A stretch of DNA of 64,000 nucleotides, from NCBI GenBank assembly GCA_963666995.1, contig OY762941.1, forward strand, positions 3,844,001 to 3,908,000, given 5' to 3'. A program made the translations under genes and the position numbers. The notes under the pieces were generated by a model that saw nothing but the letters and a program-made list of their open reading frames with translations, searched no databases and had not been told where the DNA came from. Source of the DNA: Syntrophobacter sp963666995 (GTDB lineage: Bacteria > Desulfobacterota > Syntrophobacteria > Syntrophobacterales > Syntrophobacteraceae). Positions 35,231 through 45,494 of this stretch are shown piece after piece. How positions within the stretch are numbered: position 1 is the stretch's first letter; the number at the start of each line of letters is the position of its first letter.

Positions 35231-36637
35231 ATGGAACCCGTCATTACCCGATTTCCTCCCAGTCCCACGGGCTTCCTCCACATCGGTGGAGCGAGGACGG
35301 CCCTCTTCAATTGGCTCTTTTCCCGCCATCAGGGTGGCAAGTTCGTATTGCGAATAGAGGACACGGACGTTGTCAGATCGACTGAAGCTTCAATCAAGGC
35401 CATTCTGGACGCCATGGAATGGCTCTCTCTCGATTGGGACGAAGGCCCGTACTTTCAGACCAAACGCCTTGACGTCTACAAGCAATACCTGGACATCATG
35501 ATTGAAAACGGGAGCGCCTACTACTGTGACTGCGCTCCCGCGGATCTGGACGTGAGACGCAAGAAGGCGATGGCTGAGGGGCGCAAGCCGAAGTACGACG
35601 GGAAATGCCGCGAGCGCGGGCTTGGGCCGGGGCGGGACAGGGTCTTGCGGTTCAGGTGCCCCGATACCGGCACGACGGTTTTGAACGATATCATCAAGGG
35701 ACCCATATTCTTCGAGAACAACGAACTGGACGACCTGGTCATCCAACGCAGCGACGGAATGCCGACGTACAACTTCGCCGTGGTCGTGGATGACGTCACG
35801 ATGAACATCACCCATGTCATCCGCGGTGATGACCACGTGAACAATACCCCGCGGCAGATCCTCATCTACCAGGCGCTCAAGGCCAGACTCCCTTACTTTG
35901 CCCATGTGCCCATGATCCTCGGGCAGGACCGGGCCAGATTGTCGAAACGCCATGGGGCGACTTCCGTCATGGCCTATAAAGATATGGGATTTTTGCCGGA
36001 GGCGCTGATCAACTACCTGGTGCGCCTCGGCTGGTCTCACGGAGATCAGGAAATCTTCAGCCGGGCGGAGTTGATCGAATATTTCCTGTTGGAGAATGTC
36101 GGCAAGGCCCCCAGTGTATTCAATCCTGAAAAATTGCTGTGGTTAAATGCTCACTACATCAAAGAGACGCAGGCGGAGTCCCTCGTTCCGCTGCTCCAGC
36201 CATTCCTGGCCTCACACGGCTATCCCGAAAAGCCGCCGGGCTACGTCGCAAAGGCCGTCCGGACCCTCCAGCCTCGGGCTCATACGCTGGTCGAAATGGC
36301 GGACAGCATGAAATACTACATGGTGGATGAGATCGAATACGAACAGGGAACAGCCCGGAAATTCCTGGTTCCCGAGATGCGCGAACCCTTCAATAAACTA
36401 GTCTCGAAGATCGTGGAAATGGATGGATTTTCCCAGGAGCGGCTGGAAGGTGTTTTCCAGGAAATCGTTTCCGAACTGGGACTTAAGCTGGGCAAGGTCG
36501 CTCAGCCGGTGCGGGTGGCCCTTACCGGTGGAACGGTCAGTCCGGGGTTGTTCGAAGTGATCGACGTGCTGGGAAAAGACACCGTCCTCAAACGCATGAA
36601 GAAGGCGCTCGAGTTCATCGACCGCCAGCCCGTTTGA
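35231..36637 (+). CDS. gltX: Glutamyl-tRNA synthetase
   Basis: A 468-residue class I tRNA synthetase. Signature motifs are PPSPTGFLHIGGARTALF (HIGH) and RLSKRHGATSV (KMSKS variant). The cysteines CDCAPADLD...GKCRERG near residues 100-130 could form the zinc site found in many bacterial GluRS. The length is normal. Strong Shine-Dalgarno AAAGGAG about ten bases before the ATG. Confidence 0.96.
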   Translation: MEPVITRFPPSPTGFLHIGGARTALFNWLFSRHQGGKFVLRIEDTDVVRSTEASIKAILDAMEWLSLDWDEGPYFQTKRLDVYKQYLDIMIENGSAYYCDCAPADLDVRRKKAMAEGRKPKYDGKCRERGLGPGRDRVLRFRCPDTGTTVLNDIIKGPIFFENNELDDLVIQRSDGMPTYNFAVVVDDVTMNITHVIRGDDHVNNTPRQILIYQALKARLPYFAHVPMILGQDRARLSKRHGATSVMAYKDMGFLPEALINYLVRLGWSHGDQEIFSRAELIEYFLLENVGKAPSVFNPEKLLWLNAHYIKETQAESLVPLLQPFLASHGYPEKPPGYVAKAVRTLQPRAHTLVEMADSMKYYMVDEIEYEQGTARKFLVPEMREPFNKLVSKIVEMDGFSQERLEGVFQEIVSELGLKLGKVAQPVRVALTGGTVSPGLFEVIDVLGKDTVLKRMKKALEFIDRQPV

Positions 36638-36666
36638 GGACCCTGCCCCCGGGGGCTCGATCCTCA
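36635..36666 (+). terminator. Possible hairpin terminator after gltX
   Basis: An inverted repeat TGAGGA...TCCTCA around a GCCCCCGGGGGC core begins at the gltX stop codon. There is no clear U-tract, so factor-independent termination is uncertain. Confidence 0.35.
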
Positions 36667-36805
36667 ATTCTCACTCGGCAGCGGCAGGGCCAAGCGCTGA
36701 ACCCGCCGGAGCGGGGCAGCGGAGGCTGAAGACGTGGCTTCGGTCTGTTCCGGAGGCCGTGTGAAAAGCCGCCGGAGCCAGGGGCAGATAGCTCTCAGCC
36801 GGCGT

Positions 36806-37222
36806 TCAGTGGAGGGGACCTCCCTGGTTCAACTTGTGCCACAGGAGATACGAAGTATCCTTGATGGCCTCGAGAATCAGCCGTATGGACCGTGGGAGTT
36901 CCGCCGGATTGGCTCCTTTCACGATCTGGTAGTCGAGGATTCCGGCTTCGTACTGCTCCGCCACGGTATTCAGGATCTTCATGCCCTGAGCATCCTTGGA
37001 AAGGTCGATCCCCTGGGCGAACAGGAAATTAAAGACCTCACCGCCATCGGTCACCAGGAATAGATCTTCCCTTTCCCCGACCGCCCTCACATATACCTCG
37101 ATGCGCTCTTTGTTTGGCCAGCGCCAGTCCGTCGAGATGAGAAAGCCGCTTCCCGTGGACACGATTTCCCATCCCGCAACCGACTCCTGTGCGAGGTGCA
37201 ACTGCAGTTCTTCTTCGTTCAT
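36806..37222 (-). CDS. DUF1828-like protein
   Basis: A 138-residue protein opening MNEEELQLHLAQESVAGWEI. A strand-rich segment with LVTDGGEVFNFLFAQGIDLS and a helical C-terminus with SIRLILEAIKDTSYLLW match the DUF1828 layout. DUF1828 proteins are small and occur in phage or plasmid contexts as well as chromosomes; their role is unknown. It converges with gltX. Confidence 0.7.
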   Translation of the reverse strand: MNEEELQLHLAQESVAGWEIVSTGSGFLISTDWRWPNKERIEVYVRAVGEREDLFLVTDGGEVFNFLFAQGIDLSKDAQGMKILNTVAEQYEAGILDYQIVKGANPAELPRSIRLILEAIKDTSYLLWHKLNQGGPLH

Positions 37223-38223
37223 GGCTCACTCATTCCCATAACCGGGCTCGGCTGCTCTCCCCGGCAAACAAACCCAAGGGGAGAACACATGCAATCAGGC
37301 ATCTCCATAATCGCTAAAGGCCGCATCCATGAAATCGGATCTCCGATCGGCATGGCCCAAGTTTCCTGCCGGTCTAAAGATATTTCCACCTAAAGATATT
37401 CTCAATCCGCAGTCGGATGCAATCCGAAACTCTCACTCGATGCGGGAATGTTAAAGTGGAGGGGGCTCCGATAGGGCTCATCCCGGCGTGCGGCCGATCC
37501 CTTGCCGGTCCGGCCGCCCCGAGGCGCCGGCGGAAGCCCGAAGGGCTTCATTCCTGGATGTACCGCTTCCTCGACATGGCGGGGACAAGGCAGCAGGCTG
37601 GAAACACTGTTGGCCGGTCTGTGCGTTGTGGATGCCGCATCTTGATTGCATCGGAATTGTGACCAGTTTTGTCTTAAAGCCGAAACCAACCGGATGAATT
37701 GAACAAAAACGTTTCATTTTTTGACGATTCAATGAAAAAGGTGAGAGAAACCGTGTCGGTCGATTCCATCTGAGCGGGAACAACGCTCCCCGGCCGTCCG
37801 AACAAAACTCCAATGAATTCAAGGGAGATGGGTTTCCATTGTGCGATATTGCATGCAATCCCTTCGATTTGGATCCGGGAGGGGGACTGTCAGCTCATCT
37901 ATGGCAGGGTTCCTGCAATACACCATTTTCCATAATCGCGAAAGGACAGTATCAAACCGGCTTCAACGGAGCTGGGCATGGGGGAGGTGGTGACCGAGAT
38001 TCAGGCTGAACGCTCGAACGGCGGCCGCACCGGCCGTATCAAGGCGGCTTCATTAGGAAACAGTTCCGGATCGGGTCGGTTTCGTCTCCGGTTCCGGAAT
38101 CCCATCAGTTGATCGTAATGGTTTTCAATGCCGGCAAGAAAGAGAAGGAGAGGGGTTCGGGTTCCGGATGGATCCGGAACGCGCCGATTCGGTTCAATTC
38201 AATCAAAAAAGGGGCTAGTTGAG
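37223..38223. other. Long intergenic region without recognisable gene
   Basis: About 1 kb upstream of the porin-like gene. Both strands have only short frames without family features. A TGGCAGGGTTCCTGCA sequence at 37902-37917 fits the GG-N10-GC spacing of a sigma-54 promoter, but it is about 300 bp from the next start codon and is a weak candidate. Confidence 0.4.
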
Positions 38224-39066
38224 ATGAAAAGATTCTATTCGGTGGGAATCAGGTCGTGTTTCATGGTTGCATTTCTGTTTATCGCGCTCTTTGCCGTCGG
38301 AGGAACGGTGTATGCCGACGATCAGGCGGCTCCGGCAGCCGCGGAGGAGGAGAAACCCACCGCGAGTGTGGGGACCGATATCCTCAGCCAGTACCTCTGG
38401 AGAGGGTATGCATTGAGCGCCCACAGCGCGGTGATTCAACCGTCGTTTACCGCAGGGTACAAAGGGTTTTCCGTCAACATATGGGGAAACTTCGACACCG
38501 ATCAGAACAGGAGTGGGGATCCGTCCATAAAGGGCGCGAGATGGAATGAAACTGATTTTACCGCTTCTTATACGCGGGAACTCTGTACGAACTTCAACGC
38601 AACAGCCGGGACGATTTACTATTCTCTTGTAAATTCACAGTACGACGCGTGGGAAATTTTTAGCGGGGTTTCTTATACCTTCCCCTGGGTCACCGTGGCT
38701 TTGACCGCATACCGGGAAGTCACCCACACCCCGGGCTGGTGGGTTCAACTCGATTTCAGCAAGAGCATCCCGCTTCCCTGGTACGGGATGAGCCTCGCTC
38801 TGGGTGCGACTTTCGGATACCAGTCACTCTTTGACAGCGACACGCTGCTCAACAAAAACGGCAAGACGGGTTCGTATTCCTCCGCCCATGCGGGAACAAT
38901 TTCCGCCGCCCTTCCGATTCCCGTATGCAAATGGGTAAGCATAGCTCCGAAAATCGGAGTCGCTTTTCCTCTGACGAGTGAAGCCTCAGACGTCATCGCG
39001 GCTAACTCATGGGATGGGGACAGCACCCACGTCTTCGGCGGGATAAACGTAACGGCGTCGTTTTAA
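38224..39066 (+). CDS. Putative outer-membrane porin, TorF-like family
   Basis: About 280 residues. The start at 38224 (MKRFYSVGIRS) gives a signal peptide ending near VGGTVYADD; the longer frame from 38128 adds an arginine-rich stretch with no export signal. The mature protein begins ASVGTDILSQYLWRGYALS, as in the TIGR02001-like conserved porins, followed by alternating beta strands (YKGFSVNIWGNFDT, EIFSGVSYTFPWV, WVQLDFSKSIPL) and a terminal aromatic TASF, the usual C-terminus of outer-membrane barrels. Substrate unknown. The rho-independent terminator downstream ends a single-gene transcript. Confidence 0.85.
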   Translation: MKRFYSVGIRSCFMVAFLFIALFAVGGTVYADDQAAPAAAEEEKPTASVGTDILSQYLWRGYALSAHSAVIQPSFTAGYKGFSVNIWGNFDTDQNRSGDPSIKGARWNETDFTASYTRELCTNFNATAGTIYYSLVNSQYDAWEIFSGVSYTFPWVTVALTAYREVTHTPGWWVQLDFSKSIPLPWYGMSLALGATFGYQSLFDSDTLLNKNGKTGSYSSAHAGTISAALPIPVCKWVSIAPKIGVAFPLTSEASDVIAANSWDGDSTHVFGGINVTASF

Positions 39067-39103
39067 GCTTCCATTCCAGCCAGGGACCATCCTGTCCGAA
39101 AAA

Positions 39104-39146
39104 CCGCCCCACCCCTCTTCTATGGGGGGATGGAGCGGTTTTTTTT
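39104..39146 (+). terminator. Rho-independent terminator after porin gene
   Basis: An imperfect GC-rich stem CCGCCCCACCCC pairs with GGGGATGGAGCGG across a short loop and is followed by eight T residues. It lies 37 bp after the porin stop codon. Confidence 0.85.
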
Positions 39147-39425
39147 GTGCGCCGGGAACGTCTCTCCATCGCGTTCCCCCGGTATGCTGAAGCCGGGGAA
39201 ATCGCCTGAAGGCTCCACTTCCGGGACAGGTCCGCGGAGCAATCGCTGCGAAGCGGATGAAGCAAAAGGGTTTGCCCCTGAATGCGGATAGGCTATATAT
39301 AAAAACTTTGGCCGGATTGTGTCCGCCCGGGAGAGAATATTATAGAACCGGTTCTGCGCAGGCCGGGACAACGTGTCCTTTTGGAAGTCGGAGAGAGTTC
39401 CATCCTACGGGAATGACATGACCTT

Positions 39426-41222
39426 ATGACGGCAATCAGAAACTTCAGTATCATAGCTCACATCGATCATGGCAAGTCCACCCTGGCGGACCGCCTGATA
39501 CAACATGCGGGTCTTGTTTCGGACCGGCAGTTCCGGGATCAGATCCTCGACAACATGGATATCGAGAGGGAACGCGGGATAACCATCAAGAGCCAAACGG
39601 TGGCGCTTCCCTACAGGCACCGGGACGGCCGCCTTTTCGAATTGAACCTCATCGATACCCCGGGCCATGTGGATTTCTCATACGAAGTCTCGCGGGCCCT
39701 CGCCTCCTGCGAAGGGGTCCTCCTGTTGGTCGATGCGTCCCAGGGGGTCCAGGCCCAGACGCTGGCCAATCTTTATGCCGCCATGGAACACGATCTCACC
39801 GTCATTCCGGTGATCAACAAGATAGACCTCCCTTCAGCGGATATCGACCGGGTCAGGCAGCAGATCGATGACGAACTGGGGCTCGATTCCAGCGAGGCGG
39901 TGCTGTGTTCCGCCAAGGAGGGCAGGGGCATTGACGAGGTCCTGGAAGCGATCGTCGATCGGATTCCTCCACCTTCCGGGAATCCCGGCTCACCTCTTTC
40001 GGCATTGATTTTCGATGCTTTTTACGACCCGTTTCGCGGGACCATCGTGAGCTGCCGGTTGTTCGACGGTACGGTCAAGCCCGGTGATACGGTCCGGTTC
40101 ATGTCGAACGGGGCCGTTTACCGGGTGGAAGAAGTGGGTATCTTCCGGTTGGCCAGGGATCCCAGGGCGGAACTGACGGCAGGCATGGTCGGGTATATCA
40201 TATCGGGAGTGAAAACGATCAGCGATACCAGGGTCGGCGACACGGTGACTCTTGAGTCCAACCCGGTTCCGGCGCCTCTTCCCGGGTTTAAGGAGGTAAA
40301 GCCGGTCGTATTCTCCTCAGTCTATCCAATGTCCTCCGACGAGTATCTTTCCCTGGTCGATGCGTTGGAAAAATACAAATTGAACGATGCCGCGCTCATC
40401 TACCAGAAGGATTCATCGGCCGCGCTCGGACAGGGGTTCCGTTGCGGGTTTCTCGGGTTGCTGCACCTGGAGATTGTCCAGGAGAGGCTGGAGCGGGAGT
40501 TTGACCAGGCCATACTGATGACCGTACCGAGCGTACAGTACCAGGTTACGCTCGATGACGGCAGCACGCTGATGGTCGATAACCCCCAATACTATCCCGA
40601 TCCGCTGAAGATCAGGAGCACTGCCGAACCGTATATCAAGGCCACCATCATCATTCCGGAACGATACATGGGCGCGGTGATGAAGCTTTGCCTGGAAAGG
40701 AGGGGGGTGAACCCCCGGTTCCACTACCCCACCCCGGGCAGGATCGAAATGCATTTCGAGACGCCTCTTGCCGAGGTCATCTTTGATTTCTACGACAGGC
40801 TGAAGACGGTCACTCAGGGTTACGGCTCGTTCGACTACGACCTCATCGAGTACCGGGAAAGCGATCTTGTGAAGCTGGATATCCTGGTGAACGGAGAAAA
40901 GGTGGATGCCCTTTCGCTCATCGTCCACAAAGACCGTGCAAGAGAGTGGGCGCTGCAGGTTTGTGAGAGGCTGAAAGAAGAAATCCCCAGGCACCAGTTC
41001 AAAATCGCCATTCAGGGGGTGATCGGGGGCAAGGTCATTGCCCGCTCGACCGTCAACGCTTTCCGAAAGGATGTGACGGCAAAATGCTATGGCGGAGACA
41101 TCACCAGAAAACGAAAACTCCTTGAAAAACAGAAGAAGGGCAAGAAGCGGATGAAAATGGTGGGGGCCGTGATGATACCCCAGAGCGCGTTTGTCGCTGT
41201 TTTGAAGGCCGATCATGAATAG
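39426..41222 (+). CDS. lepA: Elongation factor 4
   Basis: A 598-residue translational GTPase that back-translocates ribosomes under stress. G1 is AHIDHGKSTLAD, G2 ERERGITIKSQT, G3 DTPGHVDF and G4 NKIDLP. The LepA-specific C-terminal region is present (GGDITRKRKLLEKQKKGKKR, ending IPQSAFVAVLK). The length is typical. It overlaps hemW by eight bases, a common lepA-hemW pairing. Confidence 0.97.
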   Translation: MTAIRNFSIIAHIDHGKSTLADRLIQHAGLVSDRQFRDQILDNMDIERERGITIKSQTVALPYRHRDGRLFELNLIDTPGHVDFSYEVSRALASCEGVLLLVDASQGVQAQTLANLYAAMEHDLTVIPVINKIDLPSADIDRVRQQIDDELGLDSSEAVLCSAKEGRGIDEVLEAIVDRIPPPSGNPGSPLSALIFDAFYDPFRGTIVSCRLFDGTVKPGDTVRFMSNGAVYRVEEVGIFRLARDPRAELTAGMVGYIISGVKTISDTRVGDTVTLESNPVPAPLPGFKEVKPVVFSSVYPMSSDEYLSLVDALEKYKLNDAALIYQKDSSAALGQGFRCGFLGLLHLEIVQERLEREFDQAILMTVPSVQYQVTLDDGSTLMVDNPQYYPDPLKIRSTAEPYIKATIIIPERYMGAVMKLCLERRGVNPRFHYPTPGRIEMHFETPLAEVIFDFYDRLKTVTQGYGSFDYDLIEYRESDLVKLDILVNGEKVDALSLIVHKDRAREWALQVCERLKEEIPRHQFKIAIQGVIGGKVIARSTVNAFRKDVTAKCYGGDITRKRKLLEKQKKGKKRMKMVGAVMIPQSAFVAVLKADHE

Positions 41223-42336
41223 GGGAGAATCCGCCGGCCTCTATCTGCACGTGCCCTTCTGCCGAAAGAAGTGCCCTTACTGCGGCTTCTATTCAACGGC
41301 ATCGTCTTCCCTGATCCCTCGCTGGATCGAGGCGTTGAAAAGAGAAGCCGCCCTCTATGAGGGAAGGTTCGAGCCGTTCGATACGCTCTACGTCGGGGGC
41401 GGGACCCCCACTCTGCTCGAGAGAAAAGACCTGAAGGAAATCGTTGACTGCCTTCGCCGGGGATTTCCCTTTTCTTCGGATGTCGAGTTTACGGTGGAAG
41501 CGAATCCGGAAGACATCACCCCCCAGAAACTTGAATGCCTCGTCGATCTCGGTGTGAACCGGATCAGTCTCGGCGTCCAGTCCTTCAGTGACGATGCGCT
41601 GCTTTATCTCAAAAGGAGGCATTCCGCCCGGCAGGCTGAAGAGGCCGTCAGGATGATCAGGACCTTGGGCTTCGGGAATGTAAGCATCGATCTGATGTAT
41701 GGATTCGAAGCGCAGGGTCTGGCGGGATGGCGGGATACGCTCAGGCGTGCGGTTGATTTGGCGCCTGAACATATTTCCTGCTACCAGTTGACTTACGAGG
41801 AAGAGACCTCTTTTGGGAAATTGCTTGCCAGGGGGAAAATGAATCCCTTGAGTGAAAGCCGGGAAAGTTCCTTCTTCCTCGGAACGACCCGTTTCCTGCA
41901 AAAACATGGGTACCTGCAGTACGAAGTATCCAATTTTTCCAGGGCCGCTGAATATGCTTCCCGCCACAACCTGAAGTACTGGCGCAGAGTGCCGTATCTT
42001 GGCCTGGGCCCTTCGGCGCACTCCTTTGACGGGTATTCCCGCTGGTGGAACATCAGGTCCGTGGAACTGTACTGCGGCATGCTGTCGAAAGAAGGGGCTC
42101 CGGTTGACGGCATCGAAACGCTGAACGGGGAACAGGAGTATCTCGAACGGCTCATGTTGGGGTTGCGGACAAGGGAAGGGATCAGTGCTGAAACGATCGC
42201 CGACCGGCACAATTACGACAGGGTATTGAGGGATCTCGCGAAATCGGGGATCATCCGGGTTGCGGACGGCAGGATCCTGCCGACTCAAAAAGGATTAATG
42301 GTTGCCGACAGCCTGCCGCTCATGTTTTGCCCGTGA
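41215..42336 (+). CDS. hemW: Radical SAM heme chaperone HemW-like protein
   Basis: A 373-residue radical SAM protein. The cluster motif is CRKKCPYCGF (CxxxCxxC). TLYVGGGTPTLL, VEANPEDITPQKL and GVNRISLGVQSF are family motifs, as is YEVSNFSRAAEYASRHN with LGLGPSAHSF. HemW proteins load heme into cytochromes and lack the extra cysteine of true coproporphyrinogen dehydrogenase HemN; the motif CPYCGF fits HemW. The start codon lies inside lepA. Confidence 0.94.
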   Translation: MNRGESAGLYLHVPFCRKKCPYCGFYSTASSSLIPRWIEALKREAALYEGRFEPFDTLYVGGGTPTLLERKDLKEIVDCLRRGFPFSSDVEFTVEANPEDITPQKLECLVDLGVNRISLGVQSFSDDALLYLKRRHSARQAEEAVRMIRTLGFGNVSIDLMYGFEAQGLAGWRDTLRRAVDLAPEHISCYQLTYEEETSFGKLLARGKMNPLSESRESSFFLGTTRFLQKHGYLQYEVSNFSRAAEYASRHNLKYWRRVPYLGLGPSAHSFDGYSRWWNIRSVELYCGMLSKEGAPVDGIETLNGEQEYLERLMLGLRTREGISAETIADRHNYDRVLRDLAKSGIIRVADGRILPTQKGLMVADSLPLMFCP

Positions 42337-42773
42337 TCCCGAAGTCCGTGTGCGATTCCGCTCCCGTCCGGAATTTTCACATGGCGGACATCGAAAAGAA
42401 ACATGCGGAAGCGATTTTTAACCTGGCGATGCTTGTCAGCCTCGATTATCGGGCGTACTGCCCTCGGGCGGCAAAAGGCTGCTTTCTTATTCGGCCGGTG
42501 GACGTGCTCCCCCGGGTTGAATTTGCTTGACATTGGGTCCGGTTCCGGGAAAAGGTAAGTAAATGTTTACTTAGGCCTTCAGGGGCGCTTCTTTGGCGAA
42601 ACATCCGGGCGGGAGTGCAAACCTGCACAGGAGGACGGCGGCTGAAGAGCTTTGGGGTGTGCCGGTCGTATGTCATCGAGGTGTGAGTTTTAGGGCCGTG
42701 TCAGTTCCTTTGTCGGGTATTTTCCTGCCTCTCGGGATCTTTCACTTTCCAAATCTTAAATGAGGATTTTGCA
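42337..42773. other. Intergenic stretch without recognisable gene
   Basis: About 440 bp between hemW and the sulfotransferase gene. No frame resembles a family. It ends with TGAGGA, the ribosome-binding site of the next gene. Confidence 0.4.
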
Positions 42774-44120
42774 GTGGCTGAAAAGAATCTCACTTCTGTT
42801 GAACGGGTCGATGAAAAGGTTTTGGCACCGGGTAATTCCGGGCACAGTCCCGGTTCTCAAACATGCCGCAAAGCTGCCGCGAAAACAGAGCCCAGCCGTT
42901 CGAAGTTCGTAAGCGCCGTCAATATGGTCGGCCGCCTGGTACCCGGGAACGCCTCCTTCCTGATGCGAATGGATGAAGCGAACCTGCTGAAAAAGGCATC
43001 CCGCCAGACCGGCCTCAACGACTTCGGTGATGAGGCGTTTCGAGAAGACTTCCGGATCCTGCTCGAATCGTTCGAGAAGGATTCGCATTTCCATTTTATC
43101 GGACGCATCTGCGCTTACAACGATGTCTTGAGGTTGCTGTGCAATCGGCTCCGCCTGATTGAGGACCGCAAACGCAACCCGCAGATCGCCGAGGAGGTTA
43201 TCCGGCGTCCCCTGTTCATAACGGGACTTCCCAGAACGGGCACGACATTTCTGCATGGACTGATGAACCAGGATCCTTTGAGTCGTGCTCCTCAAATCTG
43301 GGAGGTGATGCATCCTTCTCCGCCTCCCGAGAGGGCCACCTACGATCGTGACCCACGAATTGCCCTCGCCGGGAAAGAGCTGTGGTGGATCAAGGTCCTG
43401 ATGCCGGATTTTGAAACCGCCCACATGATCGGAGCGACGCTTCCCCAGGAATGCATCGCGATCACCGGCATGAGCTTTAGAAGTTACGTTTTCGACTCGA
43501 TGTATAACGTCCCGACCTACCGGGCCTGGCTCGATCCGGCGGATAAGCGCCCCAGCTACGAATTCCATCGCACCTTTCTGCAACATCTGCAGTGGCGCTG
43601 TCCGGGAACACACTGGGTGCTCAAGGCCCCGAGCCATCTAATGGCGTTGGATGCCCTTCTCCAGGTCTATCCCGACGCGGGTATCATCATGACTCACCGC
43701 GATCCTCTCAAGGTGTTGCCTTCTTGTGCAAGTTTCACCGAGGTCTTGCGTCGCGGGTTTACCGATCAGCTTGACAGGAAAGAGCTGGGCAAGGAAGTGC
43801 TGAAACGTTGGGATGATGCCGCCGCTTTCGCCATCCGGTTCCGGGACGGGAACCCTGCCCTTAAGGAGCGCTTTTTTGATGTACAGTATTCGGATCTCGT
43901 GCGGGATCCCATGTTGCTGATTGGCCGGATTTACGACCATTTTGCCATGGAACTCACCGAGGAAGCCAAAAAAGCGATGCGGCGGTTCCTGGTGGAGAAT
44001 CCCATGAACAAAAAAGGGGTGCACCGCTACTCCCTGGGTGAATTTGATTTCGATCCCGCGGCGGAGAGACGCCGTTTCCAATTTTATACGGATTATTTTG
44101 GAGTCAGGCCCGAGGTGTAA
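42774..44120 (+). CDS. Sulfotransferase family protein
   Basis: A 448-residue protein starting at GTG with TGAGGA seven bases upstream. The PAPS phosphate loop is GLPRTGTTFLHGLMNQDP near residue 149, and the 3'-phosphate region includes IIMTHRDPLKVLPSC. These match the Sulfotransfer_3 type. A ~130-residue N-terminal extension (rich in Ser/Lys for the first 45) precedes it. Bacterial relatives transfer sulfate to lipids or carbohydrates. It is followed 150 bp downstream by a flippase-like membrane protein, which hints at a sulfated lipid or glycan, but this is inference. Confidence 0.85.
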   Translation: MAEKNLTSVERVDEKVLAPGNSGHSPGSQTCRKAAAKTEPSRSKFVSAVNMVGRLVPGNASFLMRMDEANLLKKASRQTGLNDFGDEAFREDFRILLESFEKDSHFHFIGRICAYNDVLRLLCNRLRLIEDRKRNPQIAEEVIRRPLFITGLPRTGTTFLHGLMNQDPLSRAPQIWEVMHPSPPPERATYDRDPRIALAGKELWWIKVLMPDFETAHMIGATLPQECIAITGMSFRSYVFDSMYNVPTYRAWLDPADKRPSYEFHRTFLQHLQWRCPGTHWVLKAPSHLMALDALLQVYPDAGIIMTHRDPLKVLPSCASFTEVLRRGFTDQLDRKELGKEVLKRWDDAAAFAIRFRDGNPALKERFFDVQYSDLVRDPMLLIGRIYDHFAMELTEEAKKAMRRFLVENPMNKKGVHRYSLGEFDFDPAAERRRFQFYTDYFGVRPEV

Positions 44121-44268
44121 TGCCAGGTCCCGATTCATGCCGTCAGCTTTGAACGGCTGCTCCGGGCGTTACAGGGGGGAATTCCGCGCTGTTTGCCCGA
44201 TCCGGCCGGCCGTGCTGACTGACCCTGACCATAACGTTCTTAAAAGAACATACCTTACATAGAGGTCA

Positions 44269-45228
44269 ATGCGCCGTCTCACTCTGATTCTACTGACTAT
44301 TGCGCTGGTATTTCTGCTCTGGATGCTGAACAAGGTCGGCTGGGCCAACCTGGGTCAAAGCATATCCCAGGTGGGTTACTACTGGCCTTTTCTCCTCGTC
44401 CCCTATGGCCTCGTGAATTGGCTGGGGGCCCTCGCATGGCGCCATCTCCTGCTGACCAGGAAAGCCCGCCCGTCCCTGGGCACTCTCTTTTTTCTCCGCC
44501 TTGCCGGCGAATCGCTGAACCAGCTCACCCCGACGGCCTCTCTTGGGGGCGAACCTTTCAAGGCCGCCCGCCTGAAGATAAGAGGCGTTCCATGGGAGGA
44601 GGCGACCGCATCGGTGGTCATCCAGAAGGGCATCTGGGTTTTGAGCCTGGTGGTATACATCTTTTTGGGCCTCGCCATGACTCCGCTCCTGCTCTCCGGT
44701 GCATCTTCCCATTTGGGTTCTCTCAGTCTTGCGGCGGTGATTTTGGCATGTGCTTGTGTCTTTTTTGTCATCCTGCAGGCCGCGAGCCCATGCTCGTCAG
44801 GGATTCGTCTTCTGGAGAAATACCGATTGTGCCCGCGGGGCCTTAAAGCCAAAGAGAAGGAGTTCGCCACCCTTGATGCCTTTATGGCCGGATTTTACAG
44901 GGAACATCCCGGAGAGACCGTCCTGGTCTTTGCACTGCTCTTCCTGAGTTGGCTCCTCCATGCGGTGGAAGTCTACATCATCTTCCGGTTATTGGGTCAT
45001 CCCATCAGCCCGGGTCTGGCGTTGTGTCTGGATTCCCTGTCGATGCTGGTCGGCAGTCTCGGCTTTATGATCCCTGCCGCGGCAGGGATCCAGGAGGGAG
45101 GGAATATCCTTCTGTCGCTCGGTTTCAGCCTGGGGGCCACCCTGGGCGCCGCATTCAGCATTATGCGCCGCCTGAGGGAAGCTTTCTGGCTGTCTCTGGG
45201 GCTGATTGTGGCGGCCAGGGAGAAATAG
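44269..45228 (+). CDS. Flippase-like (UPF0104 / lysylphosphatidylglycerol-synthase TM) membrane protein
   Basis: A 319-residue protein with about eight membrane segments. Family motifs: LAGESLNQLTPTASLGGEP near residue 78, LKIRGVPWEEATASVVIQK, LDSLSMLVGSLGFMIPAAAG and GGNILLSLGF. The TPTASLGGEP segment is the classic UPF0104/HpnL signature. The start ATG has GAGG upstream. HpnL-type members are linked to hopanoid or glycolipid traffic. It follows the sulfotransferase gene. Confidence 0.88.
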   Translation: MRRLTLILLTIALVFLLWMLNKVGWANLGQSISQVGYYWPFLLVPYGLVNWLGALAWRHLLLTRKARPSLGTLFFLRLAGESLNQLTPTASLGGEPFKAARLKIRGVPWEEATASVVIQKGIWVLSLVVYIFLGLAMTPLLLSGASSHLGSLSLAAVILACACVFFVILQAASPCSSGIRLLEKYRLCPRGLKAKEKEFATLDAFMAGFYREHPGETVLVFALLFLSWLLHAVEVYIIFRLLGHPISPGLALCLDSLSMLVGSLGFMIPAAAGIQEGGNILLSLGFSLGATLGAAFSIMRRLREAFWLSLGLIVAAREK

Positions 45229-45494
45229 GGAAGCGCGGGCGCGGCCAGGTTGTGCCGCAGATGGGGCCCCGGCCTTTGTCTGCGGCGGGAGATTGACTGG
45301 AAAAGAATGCATGTGGGGATTGTGGGGCCACCGGTGTGATCGTATAATCTTAAGGTCATGGAAAACAAATTCGCTGCGAGATATTGTGCGCCCGGATGGG
45401 CGTAATCAGGTTTTAAATTGATTCTCCCGGAGCGGAGAGTGGAAGACACGGTTTGTTCTCAAAGGGATACGAACCGGATTAGAGGAGATTTCGG

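Noticed and set aside
37902..37917. Sigma-54-type promoter TGGCAGGGTTCCTGCA
   Set aside because: It fits GG-N10-GC, but is about 300 bp from the next gene and lacks the fuller consensus; kept only as a note.
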